From assembly GCF_000299875.1 (NCBI RefSeq), contig NZ_AMRK01000009.1, positions 1 through 64,000 on the forward strand: a stretch of DNA of 64,000 nucleotides, read 5' to 3'. Of the stretch, positions 62,308-64,000 are shown piece by piece; the first letter of the stretch is position 1; each line of letters begins with the position of its first letter. The notes under the pieces are model-generated. The model was not told the DNA's origin and did no database searches. It saw only the letters and a list, made by a program, of their open reading frames with translations. The DNA comes from Celeribacter baekdonensis B30 (GTDB lineage: Bacteria > Pseudomonadota > Alphaproteobacteria > Rhodobacterales > Rhodobacteraceae). The position numbers and the translations under genes were made by a program.

Positions 62308-64000
62308 TTATTGAGCGGCAATCAGACCCATGGCTTCGAGTTTCAAAATCACCTGATGCGCACAGTTGTCGACATCGGCACCAACCGTATCCACGCGCAG
62401 TTCGGGTTTTTCCGGGACATCGTAAGGATCTGAAATCCCGGTGAATTCTTTGATCTTGCCTTCGCGGGCCAGTTTGTAGAGCCCCTTACGATCACGTTTT
62501 TCACATTCTTCGATCGAGGTCGCGACATGGACTTCGACAAAGGCACCAAAGGCTTCGACATCTTCGCGTACGGCGCGGCGGGTCGTTGCATAAGGTGCGA
62601 TCGGCGCACAGATGGCGATGCCGCCATTTTTGGTGATCTCAGAGGCAACATAGCCGATGCGGCGGATGTTCAGGTCACGGTGCTCTTTCGAGAAACCCAG
62701 CTCAGAGGACAGGTTTTTACGCACGATGTCGCCATCGAGGAGCGTGACCGGGCGCCCGCCCATTTCCATCAGTTTAACCATCAAAGCGTTGGCGATGGTG
62801 GATTTGCCAGAGCCAGAGAAACCGGTGAAGAACACGGTGAACCCCTGTTTGGAGCGCGGCGGTTTGGTGCGGCGCAGCTCTTTCACAACTTCCGGGAAAG
62901 AGAACCATTCCGGGATTTCAAGACCTTCGGCCAAGCGACGACGCAGTTCGGTGCCGGAGATGTTCAGGATGGTGATTTTATCCTTGTCTTCGATCTCGTC
63001 GATGGCTTCGTACTGAGCGCGCTCCTGGACCCAAACCATGTGTTTGAAGTCGACCATTTCGATGCCCATTTCCTCTTGATGCTCGCGGAACAGGTCCTGC
63101 GCATCATAGGGGCCATAGAAATCTTCGCCTTTGGAATTGTTGCCGGGGCCTGCGTGGTCACGACCGACGATGAAATGGGTACAGCCGTAGTTGGCGCGGA
63201 TCAAGCCGTGCCACACAGCTTCGCGGGGACCCGCCATACGCATGGCCAGCGGCAAAAGCGACATCGCAGTGGTCGAGGCCGGGTATTTGTCCAGCACGGC
63301 CTCGTAGCAACGCACGCGGGTGAAGTGATCCACGTCGCCCGGTTTGGTCATGCCAACGACCGGATGAATCAAAAGGTTGGCCTGGGCTTCTTTCGCGGCG
63401 CGGAAGGTCAGTTCCTGGTGCGCGCGGTGCAACGGGTTGCGGGTTTGGAAGGCCACAACTTTGCGCCAGCCCATTTTGCGGAAATAGGCACGCAGTTCGT
63501 TCGGCGTGTCGCGACGGCCACGGAAATCGTAATGCACCGGCTGTTGAATGCCGGTGATCGGACCGCCGAGGTAGACTTTGCCGGCGGTGTTGTGAAGGTA
63601 ATTCACGGCCGGGTGGGCGTCATCATCCGCGCCAAAGACGCTCGCGGCCTCTTTCGCTTTGTTCGGCACCCAATTATCGGTGACCGTCATCGTCGCAAGA
63701 ATCACGCCCTCTTGGTCGCGCAGCGCGATGTCTTGGCCGTCTTCGAGGGCTTCAGCGAAGGCTTCGGACACATCCAGTGTGATCGGCATCGGCCAAAGCG
63801 TTCCGTCCGCCAGACGCATGTTGTCGACGACACCATCATAATCGGCCTCGGTCAGAAACCCTTTGAGCGGGTTAAACCCACCGTTCATCAGCAACTCAAG
63901 GTCGCAAATCTGGCGCGGGGTCAAGTCCCAGCTTACGAGATTGGCGGCCTCAACTTTCAGCTTTTGTGCGCTCTCATAAGAGACGTAAAGCTCAGGGATC
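62308..64000 (-). CDS. Bifunctional sulfate adenylyltransferase / adenylylsulfate kinase (N-terminus cut by window edge)
   Basis: The open frame continues to the last base with IPELYVSYESAQKLKVEAAN, so the true start lies a few residues outside the window. The N-terminal ATP sulfurylase part (about 390 residues) has the PUA-like region, QTRNPLHRAHQELTF and the GRDHAGPG loop. The C-terminal APS kinase (about 175 residues) has P-loop [30 protein letters not shown] and REDVEAFG. It makes APS and then PAPS for sulfate assimilation or sulfation. It ends near a bidirectional terminator. Confidence 0.95.
   Translation of the reverse strand, partial: IPELYVSYESAQKLKVEAANLVSWDLTPRQICDLELLMNGGFNPLKGFLTEADYDGVVDNMRLADGTLWPMPITLDVSEAFAEALEDGQDIALRDQEGVILATMTVTDNWVPNKAKEAASVFGADDDAHPAVNYLHNTAGKVYLGGPITGIQQPVHYDFRGRRDTPNELRAYFRKMGWRKVVAFQTRNPLHRAHQELTFRAAKEAQANLLIHPVVGMTKPGDVDHFTRVRCYEAVLDKYPASTTAMSLLPLAMRMAGPREAVWHGLIRANYGCTHFIVGRDHAGPGNNSKGEDFYGPYDAQDLFREHQEEMGIEMVDFKHMVWVQERAQYEAIDEIEDKDKITILNISGTELRRRLAEGLEIPEWFSFPEVVKELRRTKPPRSKQGFTVFFTGFSGSGKSTIANALMVKLMEMGGRPVTLLDGDIVRKNLSSELGFSKEHRDLNIRRIGYVASEITKNGGIAICAPIAPYATTRRAVREDVEAFGAFVEVHVATSIEECEKRDRKGLYKLAREGKIKEFTGISDPYDVPEKPELRVDTVGADVDNCAHQVILKLEAMGLIAAQ

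Overview
The window looks like a chromosomal stretch from an alphaproteobacterium of the Rhodobacteraceae (Roseobacter group). The evidence is gene content and order read from the translations: an F1-only ATP synthase operon (atpHAGDC), a stand-alone rpsD, hisC overlapping a prephenate dehydrogenase, DUF2125, Hsp20 followed by DUF1150, a CIRCE-controlled groESL, a TIGR01459-type HAD protein and a sulfate adenylyltransferase/APS kinase fusion. No database search was possible. The last gene runs off the right edge. The window opens with ten C bases, which may mark a contig end.

Left part (1-24 kb, accessory, mostly sugar metabolism). Two tandem GH13 alpha-glucosidases (75-3405) are followed by a decayed IS110-type transposase. 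Next come a visibly A/T-richer SDR/carboxymuconolactone-decarboxylase pair with a divergent LysR regulator (4179-6288) and a MacB-like ABC export cassette (6623-10925) with a possible small coupled ORF in front. The most interesting block is 12087-24015. It holds a LacI regulator, a cytosolic TIM-barrel isomerase, a Gfo/Idh/MocA oxidoreductase and an Rbs-type sugar ABC importer. It also holds a set of exported enzymes: a Tat-signal TIM-barrel protein, a GMC flavo-oxidoreductase with a probable 3Fe-4S motif, its small Tat subunit, a DUF1080 (3-keto-glycoside hydrolase type) protein and a Sec-signal TIM-barrel protein. Five 14-bp LacI-type operators lie in front of three transcription units. I infer a periplasmic oxidise-then-cleave 3-keto-glycoside pathway whose product is imported and reduced in the cytosol.

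Right part (24.5-64 kb, mainly conserved chromosome). In order: a Hint-domain protein, rpsD, hisC-tyrA-extensin, DUF2125, ChaC, a MotA/MotB-like membrane motor pair, an M23 peptidase, clpA, gloB, a methyltransferase, an outer-membrane barrel protein, atpHAGDC, an H-type lectin protein, prs, a DsbA-fold isomerase, an ltaE-ycgN-ribF cluster, maoC, a HAD protein, GNATs, a Mn-dependent pyrophosphatase, a glycosyltransferase, a DUF2161 nuclease-fold protein, groESL, purEK, YdcH, hsp20-DUF1150, cytochrome b561 and sat-cysC. Many gene pairs overlap by 1-8 bases, and strong hairpin terminators separate the units.

I saw no rRNA, tRNA, CRISPR array or intact insertion sequence.
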